64,000 nt of DNA from Micromonospora inyonensis (GCF_900091415.1 NZ_FMHU01000001.1:2480001-2544000), one strand, 5' to 3'; shown: positions 43,641 to 53,181, numbered from the stretch's first letter. Translations and numbers: made by a program. Notes: generated by a model not told the origin, from the sequence alone.

Positions 43641-44603
43641 ATGTCGGAGCAACCAGCGAATCCTTCAACGGCGTCCACCTCGACCGGCCGCCCGAGGGCG
43701 GTCAAGGCCGTCATCCCGGCCGCCGGTCTGGCCACCCGGTTCCTGCCTGCGACGAAGGCGGTCCCCAAGGAGCTGCTGCCGGTGGTCGACCGGCCGGTGT
43801 TGCAGTACATCGTCGAGGAGGCCACCCAGGCCGGGATCGGCGACGTCCTGCTGATCACCGGTCGGGGCAAGACCTCGATGGTCGACCACTTCGACCGCCG
43901 ACCCGACCTGGAGGCACGGCTGGAGGAGAAGGGGGACGCGGAGCGGCTGGCCGCCGTCCGTCGCCCCAGCGAGCTGGCCGAGATCTACACCTGCCGGCAG
44001 CCCGAGCAGCTCGGTCTCGGTCACGCCGTCGGGTACGCCGAGTCGCACGTCGGCGACCAACCCTTCGCGGTGCTCCTCGGCGACGAGTTCGTCAAGCCGT
44101 CCGAGCCGCTGCTGCCGGCCATGCTGGAGCTCCAGGCCCGCACCGGCGGCATCGTGCTCGCCTTCTTCGAGGTCGACCCGGCCGAGACCAAGCGGTACGG
44201 CATCGCCTCGGTGGAACCGGCCGAGCCGGAGCTGACCGACGTCGGCGAGGTCGTCCGGGTGACCGGCATGGTGGAGAAGCCGAAGCCGGAGGAGGCCCCG
44301 AGCAACCTGGCCGTCCTCGGCCGGTACGTGCTGCCCGGCACGATCTTCGACGCGATCCGGCGGACCGGGCCGGGCAGCGGCGGGGAGATCCAGCTCACCG
44401 ACGCGATGGAGCTGCTGCGCAGCGAGGGCACACCGGTGCACGCCATCGTCTACCGGGGCACCCGCTACGACACCGGCATGCCGCTGGGCTACCTCCAGAC
44501 CGTGGTGCAGATCGCCAGTGAGCGGGAGGACCTGGGCGACGAGTTCCGCAAGTGGTTGGGGGAGTTCGTCGCCTCCGACGCGTCGGGCGGTCCTAGTACA
44601 TGA
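43641..44603 (+). CDS. galU: UTP-glucose-1-phosphate uridylyltransferase
   Basis: 320 residues. The nucleotide-binding motif AVIPAAGLATRFLPATKAVPKE, with EEATQAGI and LGDEF following, identifies GalU. It makes UDP-glucose for polysaccharides and glycolipids. ATG 43641 follows TAGTCT by 6 nt, so the transcript is probably leaderless. The stop overlaps the moeA start (ATGA). The order galU-moeA-rimJ-sepX is typical of actinobacteria. Confidence 0.96.
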   Translation: MSEQPANPSTASTSTGRPRAVKAVIPAAGLATRFLPATKAVPKELLPVVDRPVLQYIVEEATQAGIGDVLLITGRGKTSMVDHFDRRPDLEARLEEKGDAERLAAVRRPSELAEIYTCRQPEQLGLGHAVGYAESHVGDQPFAVLLGDEFVKPSEPLLPAMLELQARTGGIVLAFFEVDPAETKRYGIASVEPAEPELTDVGEVVRVTGMVEKPKPEEAPSNLAVLGRYVLPGTIFDAIRRTGPGSGGEIQLTDAMELLRSEGTPVHAIVYRGTRYDTGMPLGYLQTVVQIASEREDLGDEFRKWLGEFVASDASGGPST

Positions 44604-45916
44604 CCGCGACGGCCGACGCCGAGGCGGCCGCGAACGAGTTGACGCCGCTCGCCGACTACCTGGGCAGCGTGCTGCGCAGGTTACGCGCGCTGCCTCCGCT
44701 CGACCTCGACCTCACCCAGGCGTACGGCAACGTCCTCGCCGAGGACGTCGTCGCGCCGCACTCGTACCCGGCCTTCGACCAGGCCGCGGTCGACGGGTAC
44801 GCGGCACGCTGGGAGGACATCGGTTCCGGTGCGGGCCGGGGCGTCGGGTACGCCCCGGGCCGCACCGGATCGCCGAGCGGCCGTACCGTCCGGCTGAACG
44901 TGGTCGGTGACCTCGGCGCGGCCAGCTGGCGGCCGGTCCGGCTCACCCCCGGTTCGTGCTTCTCGGTGGCGGCCGGCGCGCCGCTGCCGTCCGGCGCGGA
45001 CGTGGTGGTCCCGGTGGAGTGGACCGACCAGGGCATGGCCGCCGTCGAGATCTTCCGCGTCCCCAAGCGCGGGTACGGGGTCCGCCGGGCCGGTGAGGAG
45101 CTGCCCGCCGGCACGCTGCTCGCCCGCGCCGGCACGTACGTCTCCCCGGCGCTGGTCGCGGTCTTCGCCGCCACCGGGCTCGGGCACGTGGTGGTCCGCC
45201 CCAGCCCCCGGGTGGTCATCGTGGCCACCGGGGACGAGCTGGTCGACGTGGGCCGGGGCAGCCAGCCCGGGCAGGTCGTGGACGCCAACTCGCACGCGTT
45301 GACGGCCGCCGCCGCGGAGGTGGGCGCGCTGGCGTACCGGGTGGGCATCTGCGACGACGACCCGGAGGCGCTGCGCGGCCTGCTGGAGGACCAGACGCTG
45401 CGGGCCGACCTGATCATCACCACCGGCGGCACCGGCACCGGGCCGGGCGACATGGTCCGCCGGATCCTCACCCGTCGGGAGGGGGGCCGGGCCGGCCCGG
45501 TCACCTTCACCGAGGTCGCCCTCTATCCCGGTACGTCCCTCGGATTCGGTACGGTCGGAGCCGAGGAGGTGCCGGTGGTCTGTCTGCCCGGTGAGCCCGG
45601 TGCCGCGATGATCGGCTTCGAGGTGCTGGCCCGTCCCGCGATCAACCTGCTCGCCGGGGCGGAACCGGTGTTCCGGCCGAGCGTCCGCGCGCACCTGCTG
45701 GAAACCATCACGTCCCCCGGTGGGCTGCGGGAGTTCCGCCCCGCGCACGTGGCCGAGCGGCGCGGCGGCGGCTACACCGTCCAGCCGCTGCCGGGCGGTC
45801 CGTTCACCCTCTCCGGACTGGCCGAGGCGAACGGGCTGATGGTCCTCGGCGAGCGGGTCACCACGGCCGCGGCCGGTTCCACCGTGGACGTGCTGCTGCT
45901 GGACCGTCGCCGGTGA
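44600..45916 (+). CDS. moeA: Molybdopterin molybdotransferase MoeA (Glp-type)
   Basis: 438 residues. Features: AFDQAAVDGYA near residue 55 (the MoeA domain start), ATGDELVDVG, TGGTGTGPGD, and LPGEPGAAMIGFE. It inserts molybdate into molybdopterin. ATG 44600 overlaps the galU stop. The gene next to galU in actinobacteria is often annotated glp (gephyrin-like), and some of these have a cell-division role with SepX; the sepX gene lies two genes downstream here. Confidence 0.94.
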   Translation: MTATADAEAAANELTPLADYLGSVLRRLRALPPLDLDLTQAYGNVLAEDVVAPHSYPAFDQAAVDGYAARWEDIGSGAGRGVGYAPGRTGSPSGRTVRLNVVGDLGAASWRPVRLTPGSCFSVAAGAPLPSGADVVVPVEWTDQGMAAVEIFRVPKRGYGVRRAGEELPAGTLLARAGTYVSPALVAVFAATGLGHVVVRPSPRVVIVATGDELVDVGRGSQPGQVVDANSHALTAAAAEVGALAYRVGICDDDPEALRGLLEDQTLRADLIITTGGTGTGPGDMVRRILTRREGGRAGPVTFTEVALYPGTSLGFGTVGAEEVPVVCLPGEPGAAMIGFEVLARPAINLLAGAEPVFRPSVRAHLLETITSPGGLREFRPAHVAERRGGGYTVQPLPGGPFTLSGLAEANGLMVLGERVTTAAAGSTVDVLLLDRRR

Positions 45917-45923
45917 ACGGGCG

Positions 45924-46574
45924 ATGATCGGGATGCTGTTCGGCAACGTCCCCGGCTGGCCGGCCGTCCTCGCCGACGGCCCGGTGGTGCTGCGGCCGTA
46001 CCGCCGCTCGGACGCGGCAGCCTGGTCGGAGGTACGCCGGGCGAACCGGGCCTGGCTGGCGCCCTGGGAGTCCTCGGTGCCCGGCCGCTGGGACGAGACG
46101 AACTCACCCGACGCGTTCCGCTACGTCCACCGTGACCAGCGCCGGTCCGCGCGCGTCGGTGAGGGGATGCCCTTCGCGGTGTGCCTGCACGAGAACGGGC
46201 GCGAGCGCCTGGTCGGACACCTGAACATCGGCAACATCGTCCGGCGCGCGTTCTGCTCCGGCTACGTCGGCTACTGGGTGGACAGTCGGGTGGCCGGGCG
46301 CGGGGTGATCCCCACCGCGATGGCGCTCGCCGTCGACCATGCCTTCGGCCCGGGTGGGCTACACCGGGTCGAGGTGAACATCCGTCCGGAGAACGGGCCG
46401 TCCCGGCGGGTGGTGGAGAAGCTCGGCTTCCGCGAGGAGGCGTACCACCAGCGGTACATGCACATCGACGGTGCGTGGCGCGACCACATCGGATACGCGA
46501 TGACCAGCGAGGAGGTGGCCGCCGAGGGCGGCCTGCTGGCCCGCTGGCACCGGGTACGCGCCGCCGCCGGATGA
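45924..46574 (+). CDS. RimJ-type GNAT acetyltransferase
   Basis: 216 residues. N-terminal VVLRPYRRSDAAAW, central GYVGYWVDSRVAGRGVIPTA (acetyl-CoA binding loop) and RVEVNIRPENGPSRRVVEKL match the RimJ/RimL group that acetylates protein N-termini. Only 7 nt after moeA, so part of the galU operon. Substrate not known. Confidence 0.92.
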   Translation: MIGMLFGNVPGWPAVLADGPVVLRPYRRSDAAAWSEVRRANRAWLAPWESSVPGRWDETNSPDAFRYVHRDQRRSARVGEGMPFAVCLHENGRERLVGHLNIGNIVRRAFCSGYVGYWVDSRVAGRGVIPTAMALAVDHAFGPGGLHRVEVNIRPENGPSRRVVEKLGFREEAYHQRYMHIDGAWRDHIGYAMTSEEVAAEGGLLARWHRVRAAAG

Positions 46575-46760
46575 TCTGTCCCACCGTCGACAATCCGGCG
46601 CGGCGCACAATCTTCCTGCTCGGTCGCCCGTAACCTCAAGTAACTGCAAGCTGTGGCAAGCGCTGCGGTGACCGCATGATCGGCGGAACGGGCGATGTCC
46701 GGTCGAAGATCGTGCGGCCGGCGCGCGGATGTCCGAACTTCGGTGACGGGAGGGGTGAGG

Positions 46761-47600
46761 GTGCCGACCTCGGTGCTCCTCGCCGTCCTCGCCGCCGCCG
46801 GCCTGCTGGCTCTCGCCCCGGCGCTCGTGCGTCGGTACGACGCCACCGAGCGGCTGGTGGCGGAGCGGGCGCAGTCGACGGCGCGGGTGCTCCAGCGCCG
46901 CCGACGGCGCCGTACTGTGCCCGGACGCCGCCCGGTGAACCCGTCCCGTTCCCTGGTGGTCACGCTCGGTCCGGACGGCGCGGGCGGGACCACCGCCGTC
47001 CGCTCCGCGTCGACCGCCGGTCCGTCGGCCGTCGCGCCGACCGCCGCCGGATCGGGTACGCCCCGGGCCGGCTCACCCGGCCGGGGCTCCGGCCGCCGCT
47101 CCGGGCGGCTACGCGCCGTGCCCCCCGCCCCCGGACGCCCCCGCCGCCGACCGCCGCGCCGGCAGCACCCCCCGGTGATCTACCGCCGTCGCCGGGTGCT
47201 GGCCGCGCTGCTGCTGCTCAACGTCGTCGAGCTGATCGGGGTGGTCGTGGCCGGCCCCGGGTTCTGGATCAGTGTCTCGGTCACCGGCACCCTGCTCGTC
47301 GCGTACGTCGTCCACCTGCGGGCGCGGGCGGTGGCCGAGCGCCGTCGGCGGCGGGCACGGGCCCGGGAGGCGGCCTGGCTGGCCGCCCGGCAGGCCGAGG
47401 TGCGCCGGGAACAGGCCCGCCGCGCGGCCGCCCGCCGGGAGCAGCAGCGCCGCCTGGCGGCCCAGCGCGAGGCGGTACGGCGTACCGCCATGGGCCTGGA
47501 CCGCCCCGACGACCTGCCGGCGGCGGCCAGCGGGGGCGGCTCGGTCTCCTACCGCCGCACCGGTGGGCTGCGCGGCCGCCCCTACCAGTCCCGCCGCTGA
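46761..47600 (+). CDS. sepX: Divisome protein SepX (GlpR)
   Basis: 279 residues from GTG 46761, which has GGGAGGGG upstream and puts the first membrane helix at the N-terminus. A long basic linker leads to two further membrane helices (VLAALLLLNVVELIGVV and GFWISVSVTGTLLVAYVVHL), with a basic coiled-coil-like tail. The motif and its place after galU-moeA-rimJ match actinobacterial SepX/GlpR, a membrane component of cell division. The open frame extends to 46695, but those codons lack a suitable start site. Confidence 0.85.
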   Translation: MPTSVLLAVLAAAGLLALAPALVRRYDATERLVAERAQSTARVLQRRRRRRTVPGRRPVNPSRSLVVTLGPDGAGGTTAVRSASTAGPSAVAPTAAGSGTPRAGSPGRGSGRRSGRLRAVPPAPGRPRRRPPRRQHPPVIYRRRRVLAALLLLNVVELIGVVVAGPGFWISVSVTGTLLVAYVVHLRARAVAERRRRRARAREAAWLAARQAEVRREQARRAAARREQQRRLAAQREAVRRTAMGLDRPDDLPAAASGGGSVSYRRTGGLRGRPYQSRR

Positions 47601-47758
47601 TCCCGCTCCGCGGACCGTTCCACCCAGAGGTCCGGGCCGGGACGCGGGTCTGGCGGACGGGCGGACGGTCGGGTAGGCGGTCCTTTGGAGCTGCCCGCAC
47701 GGACGGGGCACCGGCCCGTGCGCGTCGTCGTCCGGGATCATGGCAGCTTCCGGCCCCT

Positions 47759-47787
47759 CCCACCCCTCCCCGCCGGGGAGGGGTGGG
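47759..47787 (+). terminator. Terminator hairpin after sepX
   Basis: A perfect 13-bp stem with a 3-nt loop (CCCACCCCTCCCC / GGGGAGGGGTGGG), between the sepX stop and the tRNA gene. Confidence 0.75.
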
Positions 47788-47878
47788 GCGATTCGCTCTG
47801 GAGGCGGGGAACCTGTTAGCCTTGTCGCCGGCCCGCCCGGTGAACGCCGGGTGGGACCGAAGCCGGTTCTCCGGCGGA

Positions 47879-47952
47879 GGGGCTGTGGCGCAGACCGGTA
47901 GCGCACCTCGTTCGCATCGAGGGGGTCAGGGGTTCAAATCCCCTCAGCTCCA
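47879..47952 (+). tRNA. tRNA-Ala (anticodon CGC)
   Basis: A full cloverleaf: acceptor GGGGCTG/CAGCTCC (one G-U pair), anticodon stem CCTCG/CGAGG with loop TTCGCAT (anticodon CGC, reading GCG), and T-arm AGGGG-TTCAAAT-CCCCT. The discriminator base is A. The 3' CCA is not encoded (CCC follows). Confidence 0.95.
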
Positions 47953-47961
47953 CCCAGCTCG

Positions 47962-47995
47962 AAGGCCGTTTCCGTCAGTCGGAGACGGCCTTTTT
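47962..47995 (+). terminator. Intrinsic terminator after tRNA-Ala
   Basis: A 13-bp stem with one mismatch (AAGGCCGTTTCCG / CGGAGACGGCCTT), 5-nt loop, then a run of T. This is the only classical T-tailed terminator seen in the window. Confidence 0.9.
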
Positions 47996-48054
47996 GATCT
48001 TGTACAGCAGTAACCCGGCAGCGCTGTCGGTGCTCGTGCAGGTAGGGTCCGCCG

Positions 48055-48531
48055 GTGATCATCTCTCAGTACGCGTACTTCGCGCTGAGTTCGAAGCGGG
48101 TTTCGACCGCCGAGATGACCGCGAGGCTCGGCATCGAACCGGACGAGATCGTCGTTCGTGGCAGCCGTCTGGCCAGCCCTGCGAGGCCCGCCGCGCACCG
48201 ATGGAAGGTCGTGTGCCGCAAGGCGGGGCTGACGGTGAACGAACAGGTCGACCGGATCGTGGAGCGGCTCTTCGGTCACGCGGAACGCATCGGTGAACTG
48301 GCCGTCGAGCTGGACGACACCGATGGAGGGCCGGGCGCGAGCATGCTGCAAATCGTCCGCGTGTTCGAGCATCCGGACGGCGAGGAAGAAGATCTGACCA
48401 GCCGGGTGGGAGGCCTGCAGAAGCTCCCCGGTCAGCACCAGTTGCTGGGCTGGCACGTGGATGCCCGGGTGTTGGAGTTCCTCCGCCTGACGCGAGCAGA
48501 GCTGGACGTGGACGAGTACGCCTACGGATGA
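48055..48531 (+). CDS. DUF4279 domain protein
   Basis: 158 residues. The start (YAYFALSSKRVSTAEMTARLGIEP) and the later WKVVCRKAG fit DUF4279, small cytosolic proteins of unknown function, often near toxin-immunity or accessory genes. GTG 48055 follows TAGGGT by 6 nt, a leaderless start. It is the first gene after the tRNA-Ala, where accessory genes begin. Third codon positions are less G/C-biased than in the genes before the tRNA. Confidence 0.82.
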   Translation: MIISQYAYFALSSKRVSTAEMTARLGIEPDEIVVRGSRLASPARPAAHRWKVVCRKAGLTVNEQVDRIVERLFGHAERIGELAVELDDTDGGPGASMLQIVRVFEHPDGEEEDLTSRVGGLQKLPGQHQLLGWHVDARVLEFLRLTRAELDVDEYAYG

Positions 48532-48655
48532 GGCTGGCTCCGGACCCGGACGAGCCGCAGCAGGCCGGATGAGCCGGAGCCTACGTCGAGACCACTGAAC
48601 GGTGCTGCGGGGCAGTGAGTCGTGAGAGCTGGACCGGTCTCGTTACGGTGTGCCC

Positions 48656-49129
48656 GTGGCGAATGCGACAGCTGGCTGGGGGATGAAGTTCCTGCTCTGG
48701 GTCGGGCTTCCTCTCCTCGCCCTCCTCGGGCTGGCCCTCGGCGTGCCCGACGTCGCTCCGGCCTGGCAGGCGAAGTCCGGTGACGGCACGGCGGGCACCT
48801 TCATCGCGCGCTACGAGACGTGCGGCCGCAACTGCACCTGGCATGGCGACTTCGTCCCGGACGGGGGCGGGACGCCGCGTAACGACGTCATCGTCTACGA
48901 CGGGCCGGACGACCTGACCTCGGGGGCCACGGTGGCGGCCCGCGACACGGGTGCCCGCAGGGGTGTCTTCGCCGCCCAGGGCGGCGGCACCTGGCTGCTC
49001 TTCACCGGGCTCGCCGTGGCCGGCGTGCTTGCCGCGATCGGCTGGGTGGCCAGCCTGGTCCACGCGATAGCCAGCCGGTGCCGGACACGGCGGGAACCGA
49101 CCGGACCCGGCACGTCGGTCCAGGGCTGA
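48656..49129 (+). CDS. Two-span membrane protein, hypothetical
   Basis: 157 residues. Helix one (FLLWVGLPLLALLGLALGV) and helix two (WLLFTGLAVAGVLAAIGWVA) enclose an extracytoplasmic loop with two cysteines (TCGRNC). GTG 48656 is preferred to GTG 48650 since TACGGT ends exactly 6 nt upstream. No recognised family. Confidence 0.75.
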   Translation: MANATAGWGMKFLLWVGLPLLALLGLALGVPDVAPAWQAKSGDGTAGTFIARYETCGRNCTWHGDFVPDGGGTPRNDVIVYDGPDDLTSGATVAARDTGARRGVFAAQGGGTWLLFTGLAVAGVLAAIGWVASLVHAIASRCRTRREPTGPGTSVQG

Positions 49130-49391
49130 GGGCGAGCGTCGGTGTGCGTGTGCCCAGGTCACTTCTGTTCAGTCCCAGAAGTTGAACAGCAGCTCGCCGA
49201 CGGTGGTCGGCCGCCAGTACGGGGCCACCCGCCCTCGCGCCGCCCGTTCAACCGGACATTGCGGACGAATCACCCGGACCCGTGGCGAGGGCCGAGAAAT
49301 GTCGGGCGGTGATGTCGAGAAACCGTGGCTGGCTCCGTCCCTGGGGTGAAGCTGACCAGAATGGGTCGCACCAGCACCGAGGAGAACCACG
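49130..49391. other. Intergenic region before the DGPF-ECF42 operon
   Basis: About 260 bp with no coding signal. It should contain the promoter of the DGPF-ECF42 pair. No consensus motif was recognised. Confidence 0.4.
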
Positions 49392-49814
49392 ATGGCCAAG
49401 TACCTGCTGCTCAAGCACTACCGCGGCGCTCCGGCTGCGGTCAACGACGTACCGATGGACCAGTGGACGCCGGAGGAGATCTCGGCGCACATGCAGTACA
49501 TGAACGACTTCGCGGCCCGGCTCGAGGGGACCGGCGAGTTCGTCGACGGCCAGGCACTCGCCCCGGAGGGGACCTTCGTCCGGTACGACGGTGAGGGGCG
49601 CCCGCCGGTCACCGACGGCCCGTTCGCCGAGACCAAGGATCTCATCGCCGGCTGGATGGTGATCGACGTCGACAGCTACGAGCGCGCCATCGAGCTGGCC
49701 GGGGAGTTGTCGGCCGCCCCCGGAGCGGGCGGAAAGCCGATTCACGAGTGGCTCGAGGTGCGCCCGTTCCTGGGCGCGGCGCCCACCATCACGGAGTGCC
49801 ACGCGCATGGATGA
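49392..49814 (+). CDS. DGPF/YCII-related protein
   Basis: 140 residues. The YCII-related (DGPF) signature DGPFAETKDLIAGWMVIDV is clear. ATG 49392 has GAGGAG 7 nt upstream. It overlaps the ECF sigma factor gene by 8 nt. DGPF proteins are regular neighbours of ECF42 sigma factors and are thought to take part in that regulatory unit, though the exact action is not settled. Confidence 0.92.
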   Translation: MAKYLLLKHYRGAPAAVNDVPMDQWTPEEISAHMQYMNDFAARLEGTGEFVDGQALAPEGTFVRYDGEGRPPVTDGPFAETKDLIAGWMVIDVDSYERAIELAGELSAAPGAGGKPIHEWLEVRPFLGAAPTITECHAHG

Positions 49815-50952
49815 GGCTCTGCTCCGGAGCCTCACGCCGAGCGTGCTCGGCATCCTCGTCCGCCGCGGAGCCGACTTCGCGGCGGCCGAGGACGCCGTGC
49901 AGGACGCGCTGGTCGAGGCGGTCCGCGCCTGGCCGGCCGACCCGCCACGGGACCCGACGGGCTGGCTGGTCACCGTGGCCTGGCGCCGGTTCCTCGACAC
50001 GACCCGGGCGGACGCCGCCCGTCGCCGCCGTGAGGACCTCGTCGACGAGGAGCCGGCTCCCGGGCCCGCGCCCGCGGTGGACGACACGCTCCAGCTCTAC
50101 TTCCTGTGTGCCCACCCGTCGCTGACACCGGCGTCCGCGGTCGCGCTCACGCTGCGCGCCGTCGGGGGGCTGACCACCCGCCAGATCGCCCAGGCCTATC
50201 TGGTGCCCGAGGCGACCATGGCGCAGCGCATCAGCCGGGCCAAGCGCACCGTCTCCGGCGTACGGTTCGACCAGCCCGGCGACGTCGCCACCGTGCTGCG
50301 CGTCCTCTACCTGGTCTTCAACGAGGGCTACTCCGGCGACGTCGACCTCGCCGCCGAGGCAATCCGACTCACCCGCCAGCTCGCGGCCGCGATCGACCAC
50401 CCCGAGGTGGCGGGGCTGCTCGCCCTCATGCTGCTCCACCACGCCCGACGCGCCGCCCGCACCGCGCCCGACGGCAGTCTGGTGCCGCTCGCCCAGCAGG
50501 ACCGCGGCCGGTGGGACACGACGTCGATCGCCGAGGGCGTCGAGATCCTGCAGGCGGCCCTGGCCCGCGACCGGCTGGGCGAGTTCCAGGCCCAGGCTGC
50601 CATCGCGGCACTGCACGCTGACGCGCCCACCGCCGAGGAGACCGACTGGGTGCAGATCGTCGAGTGGTACGACGAACTCGCGCGCCTGACCGACAGCCCG
50701 GTCGTCCGGCTCAACCGCGCGGTGGCCGTCGGCGAGGCCGACGGACCGCGTGCCGGGCTGGCGGTGCTCGCGGCGCTGGACGACTCACTGCCCCGCCACG
50801 CGGCCGTGGCGGCGTACCTGCACGAGCGCGACGGCGACCCGGCGACGGCGGCACGACTGTACGCCGAGGCGGCCCGGAAGGCCCCCAACCTCGCCGAACG
50901 CGGCCACCTGACGCGCCAGGCCGCCCGACTCAACGCCCGCCGGTGCCGCTGA
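49807..50952 (+). CDS. ECF42-type RNA polymerase sigma factor with C-terminal extension
   Basis: 381 residues. An ECF sigma core (region 2 around AAEDAVQDALVEAVRAWP; region 4 around GGLTTRQIAQAYLVPEATMA) is followed by a 200-residue helical extension with TPR-like features (AVAVGEADGPRAGLAVLAAL). This long C-terminal part marks ECF42 factors, which lack a classical anti-sigma and use the extension for control. It overlaps the DGPF gene, the standard ECF42 arrangement. Confidence 0.92.
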   Translation: MDEALLRSLTPSVLGILVRRGADFAAAEDAVQDALVEAVRAWPADPPRDPTGWLVTVAWRRFLDTTRADAARRRREDLVDEEPAPGPAPAVDDTLQLYFLCAHPSLTPASAVALTLRAVGGLTTRQIAQAYLVPEATMAQRISRAKRTVSGVRFDQPGDVATVLRVLYLVFNEGYSGDVDLAAEAIRLTRQLAAAIDHPEVAGLLALMLLHHARRAARTAPDGSLVPLAQQDRGRWDTTSIAEGVEILQAALARDRLGEFQAQAAIAALHADAPTAEETDWVQIVEWYDELARLTDSPVVRLNRAVAVGEADGPRAGLAVLAALDDSLPRHAAVAAYLHERDGDPATAARLYAEAARKAPNLAERGHLTRQAARLNARRCR

Positions 50953-51238
50953 CGGAACACGCTCGGACCGTCGGCGCCCGGCCCGCGGTCCTCCAATAGG
51001 GAATGACGGCTCCCTCCAATGAGGAACACCCGCGCCGGTACGGGTGGCCCGCCCGACCCGCCCGGGATACGATCGGCGCGCATGATCGGGTGCGGGATGC
51101 GATGCTTCATCGGGCCGGTTGGCGGCAGAAGTCGCCCCGTTCTCCGACACGTCGCCAGCCCTCTGCCGCTGTTGGAAGAGTGACGCCGGGCATCGGGCTG
51201 TCGGTGCCGGAGGTCCGGTCGCGACCCGAGGAGGCCAC
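50953..51238. other. Intergenic region
   Basis: About 285 bp. Contains the near-repeats CTCCAATAGGGA and CTCCAATGAGGA about 20 nt apart (50991 and 51013), which could be an operator. No gene seen. Confidence 0.4.
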
Positions 51239-52109
51239 GTGCCGGAAGTGACCCTGTCCGCGGGCACCATCGACTACGACGACACCGGAGGCGCCGGGCC
51301 CGTTGTCGTGTTCCTGCACGGGGTGGCGATGGACGCTTCCCTGTGGCGCAACGTGGTGCCGGCCCTGGCCCCGGAATACCGCTGCGTCACCCCGACCCTG
51401 CCGCTCGGGGGGGCACCGCCGGCCGATGCGCCCCGACGCCGACCTCGGCATGCACGGCATGGTGAAGCTGGTCGCGGAGTTCCTCGACGCGCTCGACCTG
51501 CGTGACGTCGCGCTGGTCGCCAACGACTGGGGCGGGCCGCAGGTGCTCATCGCCGACGGGCTCGCCGACCGGGTCGGCCGGCTGGTGCTGTCCTCGTGCG
51601 AGGTGTACGACAACTACCCGCCCGGCCAGCCGGGCAAGTCGCTGTTCCAGATGTCGAAGCTGCCCGGGGGGCTCCTGCTCGCCGCCACCGCCCTGCGCTT
51701 CCGGCTGCTCCAGCGGCTGCCCACCACGTTCGGCCTGATGGCCAAGCGCCCGGTGCCCCGTGACGTCATGGCCCGCTGGTCACAGCCGATGCAGACGGAT
51801 CCGGCGATCCGCCGCGACCTGCGCAAGTACGTGCTGAGCGTCCCCGACAAGGCGGAGCTCGCCGACATCGCCACGCGCGCCGTCACCTTCGAGCGGCCGA
51901 CCCTGATCGTGTGGGCGACCGAGGACCGGGTCATGCCGGTCGAGCACGGCCGTCGCCTGGCCCGCGAGTGCCCCGACGCGGAGCTGGTCGAGATCGACGA
52001 CTCGTACGCGCTCATCCCCGAGGACCGGCCGGAGGCGCTCGTCGCCGCGCTGCGCGAGTTCCTGCGCCGGACCGACGACGCGGACCGGCGAGGGCGGGCG
52101 ACGCAGTGA
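51239..52109 (+). pseudogene. Frameshifted alpha/beta-hydrolase
   Basis: GTG 51239 (GAGGAGG upstream) opens VPEVTLSAGTIDYDDTG, continuing to FLHGVAMDASLWR. The frame then breaks at a run of seven G (51407-51413). Reading six G joins it to RRPMRPDADLG and the rest of the protein, ending at 52109. The nucleophile elbow is VANDWGGPQ with Asp, as in haloalkane dehalogenases and epoxide hydrolases. The expected C-terminal histidine is replaced by Tyr (DDSYALIPED), a variant that I believe exists in some relatives. A sequencing error in the G-run is possible. It overlaps the next gene by GTGA. Confidence 0.75.
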
Positions 52110-53138
52110 CCGGCGGGTCCACTGCCGGCCGGGCGGTCAGCGTCGCGGGGGTCGGTGCCTACCTGCCGGAGAAGGTGGTGGGCCTGGACTTCTTCTTCGA
52201 CGGACCGCTGCCGGACGACCCGATGCTGCACAGCCCGCTGGTCGGGCCGCCCCCGCTGCGCCACCACGTCGCACCCGACCAACGGGCCAGCGAGATGATC
52301 CACCGGGCGGCGACGCCGCTGCTCGGGCGCCTCGGGATCGCCGCCACCGACATCGACATCCTGCTCACCAACGTGCTGGTGCCCGACGAGCTGTTCACCG
52401 GGTGCGGAGCCGAGACCGCCGCGCTGCTCGGCTGCGCCCCGGAATGGACGATCGACCTGCACAACACCGGCTGCGCCTCGTTCGCGTACATGATGCGGCT
52501 GGCCCGGTGCGCTGATCTCCACCGGCCAGGCGCGGACGGCGCTGCTGGCCAACGTGCAGAACGCCGGCGGTCAGGTCTTCAGCCAGTCGGAGGTCCGCCT
52601 CCTGCCGCATGCCCGTACGCCGGGCGACGGTTGCGGGGTGGCGGCGCTCACCGCCGACGACCGGTCACCACTGCTCGGGACCGCCGTGCGGAACACCCCG
52701 TCGGCGGCGGCCGACCTGCGCGTCGCTGCCGAGGGCCGTAAGTACTGGGAGCCGGGGACCGGGCAGGTCGACGTCCGGTTCGACCCGGCCCGCACCCAGC
52801 AGACCCTCGACCTCGGCAACCGCGTGGTGCCCGAGGTGGTCCGTGAGCTGTGCGAGAACATCGACGTCCAGGTGCACGACATTGATGTGTTCATCACCAA
52901 CCAGCCCAACCGGACCTTCCTGCGCAACTGGCGCGACGCCCTCGGCATCCCACCCGAGCGGCACGTGGACACCTACGACACTCTCGGCAACCTCTACGGC
53001 GCGGGGCTGCCGGTGACCCTGGACCACGCGCTGCGCGGCGGCCGGGTCCGTCCCGGTGACCTGGTGGTCGTGGCCGGGTTCGCCCACGCCGGGGACTTCG
53101 CCGCCGCCGCCGCGTTCCGCTGGCAGGCCGGGGCCTGA
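52106..53138 (+). pseudogene. Frameshifted KAS III-like (ketoacyl-ACP synthase III) gene
   Basis: The first frame starts at GTG 52106 and runs through NTGCASFAYMMRLAR with Cys123 as the expected active-site cysteine. An extra base near 52508 breaks the frame. Removing it gives LISTGQARTALLANVQNAGG and the rest to 53138. In the C-terminal part, the usual HQxN motif is NQPN (Asn where His is expected, near 52899), while LGNLYGAGLP keeps the second Asn. This suggests an acyl-transferring or non-condensing relative of KAS III. The inserted base is not in a homopolymer, so true decay is likely. It overlaps the hydrolase gene. Confidence 0.78.
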
Positions 53139-53149
53139 CCCGTCCCGGA

Positions 53150-53181
53150 GCGGTGACCCCGCTGGCCGGGCGGGTCACCGC
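53150..53181. terminator. Hairpin between convergent KAS III and PKS remnants
   Basis: A 10-bp stem GCGGTGACCC / GGGTCACCGC with a 12-nt loop, between two convergent stops; may serve both strands. Confidence 0.55.
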
